A stretch of 64,000 nt of DNA from Herbidospora galbida. GTDB lineage: Bacteria > Actinomycetota > Actinomycetes > Streptosporangiales > Streptosporangiaceae. Below are positions 53,671-61,287 of the stretch, in pieces. The notes below the pieces were generated by a model. That model searched no databases, was not told where the DNA came from, and saw only the letters and a program-made list of their open reading frames with translations. The stretch covers positions 1 through 64,000 of the forward strand of contig NZ_SZQA01000016.1 in assembly GCF_005233835.1 (NCBI RefSeq), read 5' to 3'. The position numbers were made by a program, and so were the translations under genes. Each line of letters starts with the position of its first letter. Position 1 is the stretch's first letter.

Positions 53671-55115
53671 GACTCCCTGCTTTCCTGAGGCAGATTCACA
53701 TCGGGAGCCACGGCCGGCCTTCGGCCGTCCGCGCCGCCCTCCCTGACCCACCAGTCGCGGAACGACTCGGCGGGGATCTCCGGCATGTCGCGGGTGTCGG
53801 TCCAGCCCGACAGCGGGCCGGGCAACCGTTTGGGCACGAGCCTGCGCATCCGCCCGCCGAACCGCTGCGCCTTGGCCAGCCGCTTCGAGCGGTTGAAGAC
53901 CCACCCGGCGGCGGCCATGCCCGCCCTCTCGGTACGGGGGTGCCGCGCCTTCGCGCGCAGGTCGACGAGCACCGACGGGATGTCGATGGCGACCGGGCAG
54001 ACCTCGTAGCAGGCGCCGCACAGCGACGACGCGTAGGGCAGCGACCGGTCGAGCTCGGTGTCCATGCCCCTGAGCTGCGGCGTCAGGATCGCTCCGATGG
54101 GCCCCGGGTAGACGGAGCCGTAGGCGTGCCCGCCGGCGCGCTCGTAGACGGGGCAGACGTTGAGGCAGGCGGAGCAGCGGATGCAGCGGAGCGCCTGGCG
54201 TCCCACCTTGTCGGCCAGCACGGAGGTGCGCCCGTTGTCGAGCAGCACGAGATGGAACTCCTGGCCCTCGGTCGCGCCGGTCCACATCGAGGTGTACGGG
54301 TTCATGCGCTCCCCCGTGGAGCTGCGCGGCAGCAGCTGGAGGAACACCTCCAGGTCCTGCCACGTGGGCAGCAGCTTCTCGATGCCGACCACGCTGATCA
54401 GGGTCTTGGGCAGCGTGAGGCACATGCGCCCGTTGCCCTCCGACTCCAGCACCACCAGCGTGCCGGTCTCGGCGATCATGAAGTTGGCCCCCGAGATGGC
54501 GACCTTGGCCTCCAGGAAGCGCTTGCGCAGGTAGAGCCGGGCCGCCTCGGCGAGGGCGCGCGGCTCGTCGGTCAGGTCCTTCGGCGCCCCGGCCATCTTC
54601 TTGAGGAAGAGCTCGCGGATCTCGGCCCGGTTGCGGTGGATCGCCGGGACCAGGATGTGCGACGGGAAGTCGTCGCCGAGCTGCACGATCAGCTCGGCGA
54701 GGTCGGTCTCGAACGCCTCGATGCCCTCTTCGGCGAGCGCCTCGTTGAGGCCGATCTCCATGGTGGCCATGGACTTGACCTTCACGACCTCGGTCTCGCC
54801 GGTGTCCTTGACCAGGCGGGCGACGATCCGGTTGGCCTCGGCCGCGTCGCGGGCCCAGTGGACGACGCCCCCGGCCGCGGTGACCTTCTCCTCCAGCTCG
54901 ATCAGGTAGCGGTCGAGGTTGCGCAGCGTGTGGTCCTTGATGGTCTTTCCGGCCTGGCGGAGCTCGGCCCAGTCGTCGACCTCGCCCACCACCGCGGCGC
55001 GCTTGCCCCGGATCGTGTGGGTGGCCTTGCGCAGGTTGAACCTGAGCTGGCTGTTCTGCACGGCCTTGGCGGCGTTCTTCGGGAACGCGGGCATGCCGAC
55101 GAAGACGCCGCTCAT
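53667..55115 (-). CDS. lutB: Lactate utilisation iron-sulphur protein B
   Basis: A 482-residue protein. An N-terminal LUD-like domain (KVKSMATMEIGLNEALAEEG, FMIAETGTLVVLESEGNGRM) is followed by two 4Fe-4S clusters: CIRCSACLNVCPVY and CGACYEVCPVAI, as in other LutB/YkgF proteins. It transfers electrons in L-lactate oxidation to pyruvate. Start MSGVFVGMPAFPKNA. Both ends overlap the neighbouring lut genes by four bases. Confidence 0.95.
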   Translation of the reverse strand: MSGVFVGMPAFPKNAAKAVQNSQLRFNLRKATHTIRGKRAAVVGEVDDWAELRQAGKTIKDHTLRNLDRYLIELEEKVTAAGGVVHWARDAAEANRIVARLVKDTGETEVVKVKSMATMEIGLNEALAEEGIEAFETDLAELIVQLGDDFPSHILVPAIHRNRAEIRELFLKKMAGAPKDLTDEPRALAEAARLYLRKRFLEAKVAISGANFMIAETGTLVVLESEGNGRMCLTLPKTLISVVGIEKLLPTWQDLEVFLQLLPRSSTGERMNPYTSMWTGATEGQEFHLVLLDNGRTSVLADKVGRQALRCIRCSACLNVCPVYERAGGHAYGSVYPGPIGAILTPQLRGMDTELDRSLPYASSLCGACYEVCPVAIDIPSVLVDLRAKARHPRTERAGMAAAGWVFNRSKRLAKAQRFGGRMRRLVPKRLPGPLSGWTDTRDMPEIPAESFRDWWVREGGADGRRPAVAPDVNLPQESRES

Positions 55116-55816
55116 CCGGCGTTCTCCTCGGTCGACGCGAGGATCTCGGCGAGGTGGAGCACGCGTACCCCCGACTTCTGGCGTTTGAGGGTGCCGCCGA
55201 TGTGCAGCAGGCACGAGTTGTCGGCGGCGCACAGCACCTCGGCGCCGGTCTTCATCACGTTGCCGATCTTGTCGGCGCACATCGCCGCGCTGACGTCGCG
55301 GTTCTTGACGGCGAAGGTGCCCCCGAAGCCGCAGCACTCCTCGGCGCCCGGGAGCGGTACCAGCTCCAGGCCCCGGACGTTCTCCAGCAGCGTGAAGGGC
55401 TTGTCGCCGACCTTGAGCCCGCGCAGGGAGTGGCACGTCGGGTGGTAGGTGACCTTGTGGGGGAAGTAGGCGCCCACGTCGGTCGTCTTCAGGACGTCCA
55501 CCAGGAACTCCGACAGGTCGTAGACCTTGGGGACGTTCTCGATGTCCAGATGGGGATACTGCTCGCGGACCATCGCGGCGCACGAGCCGCTCGGCGCGAC
55601 GACGGCGTCGTATCCGGCGAACGTGGCAGTGAACCGGTTGGCCAGCTTGACCGCCTCGTCGCGGTAGCCGGTGTTCAGGTGCATCTGGCCGCAGCACGTC
55701 TGGGCGAGGGGGAAGTCGACCTCGACGCCGAGCCGCCGCAGCAGCCCGACCGTCGCCTTCCCCGTGCCGGGGAAGATCGTGTCGTTGACACAGGTGATGA
55801 AGAGCGCGACCCGCAC
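55112..55816 (-). CDS. lutA: Lactate utilisation protein A (CCG-domain oxidoreductase)
   Basis: A 234-residue LutA/YkgE protein with two CCG domains: QTCCGQMHLNTG and AEECCGFGGTFAVK, which bind Fe-S clusters in heterodisulphide-reductase-like enzymes. The GTG start (MRVALFITCVND) has GGGAG six bases before it; an upstream extension would run across the operator. First gene of lutABC, preceded by two operators of the divergent regulator. Confidence 0.93.
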   Translation of the reverse strand: MRVALFITCVNDTIFPGTGKATVGLLRRLGVEVDFPLAQTCCGQMHLNTGYRDEAVKLANRFTATFAGYDAVVAPSGSCAAMVREQYPHLDIENVPKVYDLSEFLVDVLKTTDVGAYFPHKVTYHPTCHSLRGLKVGDKPFTLLENVRGLELVPLPGAEECCGFGGTFAVKNRDVSAAMCADKIGNVMKTGAEVLCAADNSCLLHIGGTLKRQKSGVRVLHLAEILASTEENAG

Positions 55817-55832
55817 CGGGACTCCCGCAGGT

Positions 55833-55860
55833 ATGGTCAGACCAAATATGGTCAGACCAT
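55833..55860. promoter_or_regulatory. Tandem GntR/FadR-type operators (lut operon)
   Basis: The 12-base sequence ATGGTCAGACCA occurs twice as direct repeats, at 55833-55844 and 55848-55859, one and a half helical turns apart. Each contains the dyad TGGTC-A-GACCA, which fits the FadR-subfamily operator TnGTnnnACnA. It lies between lutA (start 55816) and the divergent regulator (start 55886), so it can control both. Confidence 0.8.
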
Positions 55861-55885
55861 ACACCTTTCCGGCGGAAGGATCACG

Positions 55886-56557
55886 GTGCGGACCTTCGAA
55901 ACGGTTCTGGCCCAAATCGAACAGCGAATCGCGGCCGACGGTTTGACGGTCGGCGACCGGCTGCCCGGGGAGCGGCAACTCGCCGAGCAGCTGCGGGTGA
56001 GCCGGTCGTCGGTGCGCGAGGCGCTGCGGGTGCTCGAAACGCTGGGCGTGGTGTCGTCGCAGGTCGGAAGGGGTCCCGACGCCGGGGCGGTGCTGATCTC
56101 ACGGCCCGACGGGACGCTGGCCGACCTGCTGCGGCTGAACCTGGGGCTGACGACGATGTCGGCGCGGGAGGTCCTCGACACCCGGTTGATGATCGAGCGC
56201 TGGTCGGCCGCTCGGGTGACCTGGGCGCCCCCGGCGATGACGGAGGCCCTGGCCGCGATGGACCTCGCGGCCTCGCCCGAGGAGTTCGTGACCCACGACA
56301 TCGCCTTCCACGTGGCGCTGACCGACGCGGCGGGCAACCGGCTGCTGTCGGCGGTGCTGCGGGCGCTGCGGGACGCGCTGGTGTCGAACGCGGTCGAGGC
56401 GGTGCGGAGACTGGGCCACACCGACGACCTCCAGGCCGACCACCGGCGGATCCACACGGCCGTCGAAGCGGGCGACGGCGAGGAGGCGGTCGAGGCGGTG
56501 ACCGCTCACCTGGCCCGCGCCTATCCCGGCCTTTCGCCGATTCAGAACGTGTTCTAG
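55886..56557 (+). CDS. lutR: GntR-family regulator, FadR subfamily (LutR/LldR-like)
   Basis: A 223-residue repressor. The winged helix is at residues about 5-70 (LTVGDRLPGERQLAEQLRVSRSSVREALRVLETLG), followed by the all-helical FCD effector domain with metal-binding residues (DTRLMIERW, HDIAFHVALTDAAGN, DHRRIHTAVEAGD). Divergent from lutABC with two matching operators between, so it is almost certainly the lactate-responsive regulator. The GTG start has GAAGGA six bases upstream. Its stop overlaps the -10 of the next gene. Confidence 0.92.
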   Translation: MRTFETVLAQIEQRIAADGLTVGDRLPGERQLAEQLRVSRSSVREALRVLETLGVVSSQVGRGPDAGAVLISRPDGTLADLLRLNLGLTTMSAREVLDTRLMIERWSAARVTWAPPAMTEALAAMDLAASPEEFVTHDIAFHVALTDAAGNRLLSAVLRALRDALVSNAVEAVRRLGHTDDLQADHRRIHTAVEAGDGEEAVEAVTAHLARAYPGLSPIQNVF

Positions 56558-56560
56558 TTT
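56555..56560 (+). promoter_or_regulatory. -10 element of a probable leaderless promoter (LLM gene)
   Basis: TAGTTT begins in the stop codon of the GntR gene and lies six bases before the ATG of the oxidoreductase gene; no Shine-Dalgarno sequence is seen. Confidence 0.4.
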
Positions 56561-56566
56561 CGCGGT

Positions 56567-57562
56567 ATGAAGCTGGGTCTGAACCTCGGTTACTGGCAGC
56601 GCACCCCCTCCGACGCGACCGCCCTCGTCCAGGCCGCCGAGCGGCTCGGCTACGACTCGGTGTGGACGGCCGAGGCCTACGGCAGCGACGCCTTCACCCC
56701 GCTGGCCTGGTACGGCGCCCGGACCTCACGCATCAAGCTGGGCACCTCGGTGGTGCAGCTCAGCGCCCGTACCCCCGCCGCCACCGCGATGACCGCGATG
56801 ACGCTCGACCACCTCACCGGCGGCCGGCTGCTGCTCGGGATCGGGGCGTCGGGGCCGCAGGTGGTCGAGGGGTGGTACGGCGTCCCGTTCGCCCGGCCGC
56901 TGGCCCGGACCCGGGAGTACGTCGAGATCATGCGGAAGATCTGGCGGCGGGCGGAACCCGTGACCAACCACGGGCCGCACTACCCGCTGCCGCTCCCCCA
57001 GGGCAAGCCGCTCAAGCTGATCACGCACCCGTTGCGCGCGGACATCCCGGTCTACCTGGGCGCCGAAGGGCCGAAGAACGTCGCGCTGGCCGCCGAGATC
57101 GGGCAGGGCTGGCTGCCGCTGTTCGCCATCCCCTCCATGATCGAGTCCATGTACGGGGACGCGCTCGCCGCCCGTACGGAAAACTTCGACATCGCGGCCA
57201 TGGTCATGGTGCTGATCACCGACGACGTCAGGGCGGGGCTCGACGTGGTCAAGATGATGCTGAGCCTGTACATCGGCGGCATGGGGTCGTCCAAGCGGAA
57301 CTTCCACGCCGACATCATCGGCCGCATGGGGTTCGCCGAGGAGGCCGCCCACATCCAAAGCCTCTTCCTCGACGGACGCCGGGAGGAGGCCTTCGCCGCC
57401 ATCCCCGACGCCCTGGCCGACGGGATCTCCCTGGTCGGCCCGCCGGGACGGATCAGGGAACGCCTGGCACCATGGCGGGACAGCCCGGTGACGAGCCTGC
57501 TCGTGATGGGCCCCAGAGACGAGGACGACCTGCGGACGATCAGGGATCTGGTCGCCGAATAG
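56567..57562 (+). CDS. LLM-class F420-dependent oxidoreductase
   Basis: A 331-residue luciferase-like TIM-barrel protein. MKLGLNLGYWQ at the start, ERLGYDSVWTAEAYGSDAFTPLAW, LGTSVVQLSARTPAATAMTAMTLDHLTGGRLLLGIGASGPQVVEGWYG and PVYLGAEGPKNVALAAEIGQGWLP are the family marks. Actinobacterial members use coenzyme F420 as hydride carrier; the substrate cannot be told. Probably leaderless. The lipoprotein gene follows after 13 bases. Confidence 0.92.
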   Translation: MKLGLNLGYWQRTPSDATALVQAAERLGYDSVWTAEAYGSDAFTPLAWYGARTSRIKLGTSVVQLSARTPAATAMTAMTLDHLTGGRLLLGIGASGPQVVEGWYGVPFARPLARTREYVEIMRKIWRRAEPVTNHGPHYPLPLPQGKPLKLITHPLRADIPVYLGAEGPKNVALAAEIGQGWLPLFAIPSMIESMYGDALAARTENFDIAAMVMVLITDDVRAGLDVVKMMLSLYIGGMGSSKRNFHADIIGRMGFAEEAAHIQSLFLDGRREEAFAAIPDALADGISLVGPPGRIRERLAPWRDSPVTSLLVMGPRDEDDLRTIRDLVAE

Positions 57563-57575
57563 GGGTGGTGGCCGG

Positions 57576-58475
57576 GTGTTATCCAGGTGGGCGACGGTGG
57601 CGGCACTGTTTCTGCTGGTCGCGGGATGCGGCGAGGAGATCCCGCCCCAGACCGGAATCCCGGTCGCCCAGGCCTCGGACGGGCCGGCTCCCCCGGCCGC
57701 CGAGCCACCGCCCGTGGCCGAGTTCCGCACGCTCACCGGCTCCGACCCGGTCCCGATGCCGTTCGACCCCTACGTGATCCCGATGGACGGCATGGCCGAA
57801 CTGGCCCTCGCGGTCGAGCAGGCGGCGTACGACTGCATGCACGAGCGAGGCCGGACGGGCTGGGAGAAGGGCATGATCAGGAACTGGAGCCCGCACGACT
57901 TCAACGAGTCCCCCTTCTACCCCTACCTCGACCCCGCCCGCGCGGCCGAGAAGGGCTACCCCCGGACCTCCCTCGATCCCGAACTGGTCGAGAAGGCCTC
58001 GGTCCGGCCGTCACGGGCGGCCACGGCCGACGAACTGGCCGCCTACAACGGCCCCGACGGATGTCACGAGTCGGCCAGAAAGCGGATCTACGACCCGCCA
58101 CAGCTCGACGTGGACGTCCGCGCCCTGATCACCGACGCCAAGCTGAGCGCCGCCAGGGACACCCGGTTCATCCAGGCGGTCGAGTCGTGGCGGATCTGCA
58201 TGGGCCGCCGGGGCTTCGCCTACCAGGACCCGCGCCTGCCGGCGATGAATCCCGCCTGGGAGTCCCGCACGGAAGACCAGCCGGCGGGCAAGGAGGAACG
58301 CCGCACCGCCCGCGCCGACGCCGAATGCCAGGCGGCGAGCAACGTGGCCGGGGTGTACGCCACCCTGCGCGCCGCCTACGAGCGGCGCAGCCTCGACGCG
58401 AACCGCGACCGCCTCGGCCCGTCACGTGAGGTGACCCGCCGGTGGCTGGCCAACGCCCACGCGATCCTGTCCTAG
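57576..58475 (+). CDS. Putative lipoprotein, function unknown (299 aa)
   Basis: A 299-residue exported protein. The GTG start gives MLSRWATVAALFLLVAGCGEE: a short signal peptide with a lipobox (LVAGC) placing the lipid-modified Cys at residue 18. The mature part begins with a Pro/Ala-rich linker and is Arg/Glu/Ala-rich, with Cys pairs in YDCMHERGR, DGCHESARK, RICMGRRGF and DAECQAAS that may form disulphides. No domain recognised. The stop overlaps the stop of the convergent CU044_5270-family gene by four bases. Confidence 0.82.
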   Translation: MLSRWATVAALFLLVAGCGEEIPPQTGIPVAQASDGPAPPAAEPPPVAEFRTLTGSDPVPMPFDPYVIPMDGMAELALAVEQAAYDCMHERGRTGWEKGMIRNWSPHDFNESPFYPYLDPARAAEKGYPRTSLDPELVEKASVRPSRAATADELAAYNGPDGCHESARKRIYDPPQLDVDVRALITDAKLSAARDTRFIQAVESWRICMGRRGFAYQDPRLPAMNPAWESRTEDQPAGKEERRTARADAECQAASNVAGVYATLRAAYERRSLDANRDRLGPSREVTRRWLANAHAILS

Positions 58476-59446
58476 CCGGGCAGGTCCGACCAGCCCGACT
58501 CCAGGTAGGCGTAAGCCGTCCCCTTCTGGGCCGGGATCATCGTCGTGCCCGGCGGGGTGTCGACCGGCCGCTCGTCCTCGCCGTCGTAGACGTAGGCGAG
58601 GAGCTTCGCGGTGGCCGGGTCGACCACGAGCGTGTGGTCCCCCGTCGCGTCGGTGATCGAGAGGCCGGGTCTGCCGACCGGGTCCTTCGCGTTCTCGTCG
58701 AGGCGGAGCCCGTTCTGGTCGGCGAGGATGCGCAGGAGGGTGGCCCGGGTCGCGTTGGAGGCGGGCGAGGTCAGAATGTGGCGGGCGGCGGCGAAGGCGA
58801 ACGCCCCCTTACCGGTCCCTTCGGGCCGGGCCTCGTCGAGCCACTTCTGGAGGGCGGCGCGATCGGCGGGGAGCTTCTTCAGATCCTCCTGCCGGACCTC
58901 CTTCGTCCCGATCCCCCAGGCCAGGACCATCCCCTTGAACGACCGCTCCGCGCCGACCGGGAGGCCGGGTTTGCCCTCGGCCCGCCAGGCCTTCCCGGCG
59001 CGCTCGTCGGCGAAGGTGGTCGCCACGTCCCGGACCGGGCCGATCCTGCCGTCGCGGCCGTCGTACCAGGTCTCGGCCGTCGAGGCGACGACCACGCCGT
59101 CCATCGGCGAGGTGAAGGTCCGGATCTTCTCGTGCCAGTACGTCCCGGTCTCCGCCGGCGTCCGCTCCAGCGTCTCGGCCCCGGCCAGCAGCACGCTGCG
59201 CGCGGTCAGCACGGGGGTGGCCGCCGGGACCGGGGCGGGCCGCTGGGCGACCGTCGTCGAGGGCGCGAACGCCACGAAGGCGGCGGCCGCCGCCGCGAGC
59301 AGGCCCGACGCCGCCAGCAGCGGGGTCCGGCGCCTGCGCGCGGGCCGCTCGGCGAAGGCCCTCGTCAGGTCGTCGGCACGCCTGGCCCGGTAGGACTCCT
59401 CGGTCACGTCGTCGGGCCGCAGGCTCTTCACGAGGTCGTCGATCAT
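58472..59446 (-). CDS. CU044_5270-family membrane protein, partner of ECF sigma factor
   Basis: A 324-residue protein. It begins MIDDLVKSLRPDDVTEESYRARRADDL, the usual cytoplasmic N-terminus, has one membrane helix (LLAASGLLAAAAAAFVAFA, residues about 45-65) and an extracytoplasmic domain (YWHEKIRTFTSP to the terminal AYAYLESGWSDLPG). Genes of this family regularly follow an ECF sigma factor, as here (ATGA overlap with the sigma stop), and may regulate it as anti-sigma-like partners; this is inferred from context. Confidence 0.87.
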   Translation of the reverse strand: MIDDLVKSLRPDDVTEESYRARRADDLTRAFAERPARRRRTPLLAASGLLAAAAAAFVAFAPSTTVAQRPAPVPAATPVLTARSVLLAGAETLERTPAETGTYWHEKIRTFTSPMDGVVVASTAETWYDGRDGRIGPVRDVATTFADERAGKAWRAEGKPGLPVGAERSFKGMVLAWGIGTKEVRQEDLKKLPADRAALQKWLDEARPEGTGKGAFAFAAARHILTSPASNATRATLLRILADQNGLRLDENAKDPVGRPGLSITDATGDHTLVVDPATAKLLAYVYDGEDERPVDTPPGTTMIPAQKGTAYAYLESGWSDLPG

Positions 59447-59937
59447 GATTGCTCCTGGAGGGTTCGGGGGCGCAGGGCCTCGGTGAGGCGGCGGCGCGCG
59501 CGGTGCAGGCGGACGGTGAACGTGCCGGTGGCGCAGCCGGCGATCTTCGCGGCCTCGCGGGGCGTCAGGCCGTACCAGCTGGTGAGGATCAGCGCCTCGG
59601 CGTCGGCCTCCGCCATCGCGGCGAGCACGATCAGCGCCGCCTCGCGTTCGGTGACCTGGTCGGCGACGTCGGGGGCGGCACGGGCCGGCAGGTAGGCGAG
59701 CAGCCGTTCGGCCCGGATGCCCGAGTCGCGCTGTTTGCGGAGCAGGTTCCTGGCCACGCCGAGCAGCCACGGCAGCGGCTCCGGCGGCAGGTCGGCCAGC
59801 CGCCGCCAGGCGATCAGGAAGGTCTCCCCCACGACGTCCTCGGCCGCGGCCCGGTCGGCGCGCAGCAGCGCGTACCCGAGGACGGCCCGGTAGTGCCGGT
59901 CGTAGAGGTCGGTGAATCGTGTCTCTGGATCGTCCAC
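59443..59937 (-). CDS. ECF-type RNA polymerase sigma factor
   Basis: About 164 residues. Sigma region 2 spans FTDLYDRHYRAVLGYALLRADRAAAEDVVGETFLIAWRRL, and region 4 spans LILTSWYGLTPREAAKIAGCATGTFTVRLHRARRRLTEAL, separated by a short linker (LLGVARNLLRKQRDS). The GTG start at 59937 leaves 52 bases to the divergent response regulator; ATG starts at 59979 or 59982 would leave almost none. Coupled to the CU044_5270-family gene, which probably controls it. Confidence 0.9.
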   Translation of the reverse strand: MDDPETRFTDLYDRHYRAVLGYALLRADRAAAEDVVGETFLIAWRRLADLPPEPLPWLLGVARNLLRKQRDSGIRAERLLAYLPARAAPDVADQVTEREAALIVLAAMAEADAEALILTSWYGLTPREAAKIAGCATGTFTVRLHRARRRLTEALRPRTLQEQS

Positions 59938-59989
59938 ACCCAGTAGTCCCGCCAGTGGAGCCCGGATTACACATGACATCATTTCGGGC

Positions 59990-60628
59990 GTGAAGGTGCT
60001 GATAGCCGACGACCAGGAGCTGGTCCGCACGGGGTTTCGCATGATCCTCGACGCGCAGCCCGACATCGAGGTCGTGGCGACCGTGGCCGACGGCGCGGCG
60101 GCCGTCGCGGAGGCCCGCCGGCTGCGCCCCGACGTGTGCCTGCTCGACATCCGCATGCCGAAGCTCGACGGCATCGAGGTCACCCGCCTGCTGGCCGGTC
60201 CGGGCGTCCAAGACCCCATGCGGGTCGTCATCGTCACCACGTTCGACCTCGACGACTACGTCTACGGCGCGCTGCGGGCGGGAGCCTGCGGCTTCCTGCT
60301 GAAGGACAGCGGCCCCGCCCTGCTCATCGAAGCGGTCCGCGCCGCGGCGGCGGGCGACGCGCTGGTCTCCCCTTCGGTGACGGTACGGCTCCTCGCCCAC
60401 CTCGCCCGTCCACGCCAGCCGGTCAGCCCGCCCGAATCGCTGACCGACCGGGAACTCGACGTGGTGCGCCTGGTCGCCCGTGGGCGGACCAACCAGGAGG
60501 TCGCCGCCGAGCTGTTCGTCTCGCTGTCGACGGTGAAGACGCACATGGCCAGCGTCCAGACCAAACTGGGCCTGCGGAACCGCGTCGAGGTCGCCGCGTG
60601 GGCCTGGGAGTCCGGTGTCGTGAGTTGA
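59990..60628 (+). CDS. NarL/LuxR-type response regulator (orphan)
   Basis: A 212-residue two-domain regulator. The receiver is canonical: acidic pair in LIADDQELVR, phospho-acceptor Asp in CLLDIRMPKLDG, Thr in VIVTTFDLDDYV and Lys in GFLLKDSGP. The C-terminal LuxR HTH reads LTDRELDVVRLVARGRTNQEVAAELFVSLSTVKTHMASV. The GTG start is 52 bases from the divergent sigma factor start used here. No kinase gene is in the window, so its partner is elsewhere. Confidence 0.92.
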   Translation: MKVLIADDQELVRTGFRMILDAQPDIEVVATVADGAAAVAEARRLRPDVCLLDIRMPKLDGIEVTRLLAGPGVQDPMRVVIVTTFDLDDYVYGALRAGACGFLLKDSGPALLIEAVRAAAAGDALVSPSVTVRLLAHLARPRQPVSPPESLTDRELDVVRLVARGRTNQEVAAELFVSLSTVKTHMASVQTKLGLRNRVEVAAWAWESGVVS

Positions 60629-60690
60629 CCGGATTAGCGGAGGTTCTCCCTGGAAACGAAGGGGTCAGGTAACACCGGGGGGAGAGTTCC

Positions 60691-61287
60691 GTGCGCATGC
60701 CACAGAGATCCGCGTTCGGGGTCTATGCCGCCCTGACCGGCCAGATCGCCTCCCTCGCGGCTTTGGTGGCCTTCGAGGAACTCCGGGGCCGCGACCTGGC
60801 CCTCCAGATAGCCGCCTTCGGCGGCGACCCGAAGGCCCCGGGAGCCGAGGCCGTCATCGGCGACGTGACCGTCTTCGCCGTCCTGGTGATGGCCGTGGTC
60901 GTGACGACCGCGGCCGCGGCGGCGGCCTACCTGAACTGGCTCGCGTCGGCGGCCCGCGTCCGGAAGCTGACCGCGACGGCGGCGTGGCTGGTCCCTCTCG
61001 TGAACCTGGTGGCCCCGGTGCTGCTGGCCGACCAGGCGTGGCGGGAACGCGCCAAAGACTCCCGCCTGCGCTGGCTCGTGCTGGTGAGCGCCTGGTGGGT
61101 GACGGGCCTGACGACGATCTCCCTGATCGTCGACAGCCACGCCTCCCACACCAACCTGACGGGCCTGGGCGTGCGCGAACTCACGGCGGCGGCGGTGACG
61201 GCCTTGCTGTGCGCGGCGACGGTCTGGGAGGTGTCCTCCCCGCGCACCGTCCGCCTCCCCCGTCAGGCGATCTCGGCGATCCGCTGA
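60691..61287 (+). CDS. DUF4328-like membrane protein
   Basis: A 198-residue protein with four to five hydrophobic helices. The middle (AYLNWLASAARVRKLTATAAWLVPLVNLVAPVLLADQAWR) has the WL-R / P-LVNL-P pattern of DUF4328 integral membrane proteins. No signal peptide beyond the first helix. The GTG start follows GGGGGGAGAG. Its stop abuts that of the convergent polymerase gene. Function unknown. Confidence 0.78.
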   Translation: MRMPQRSAFGVYAALTGQIASLAALVAFEELRGRDLALQIAAFGGDPKAPGAEAVIGDVTVFAVLVMAVVVTTAAAAAAYLNWLASAARVRKLTATAAWLVPLVNLVAPVLLADQAWRERAKDSRLRWLVLVSAWWVTGLTTISLIVDSHASHTNLTGLGVRELTAAAVTALLCAATVWEVSSPRTVRLPRQAISAIR

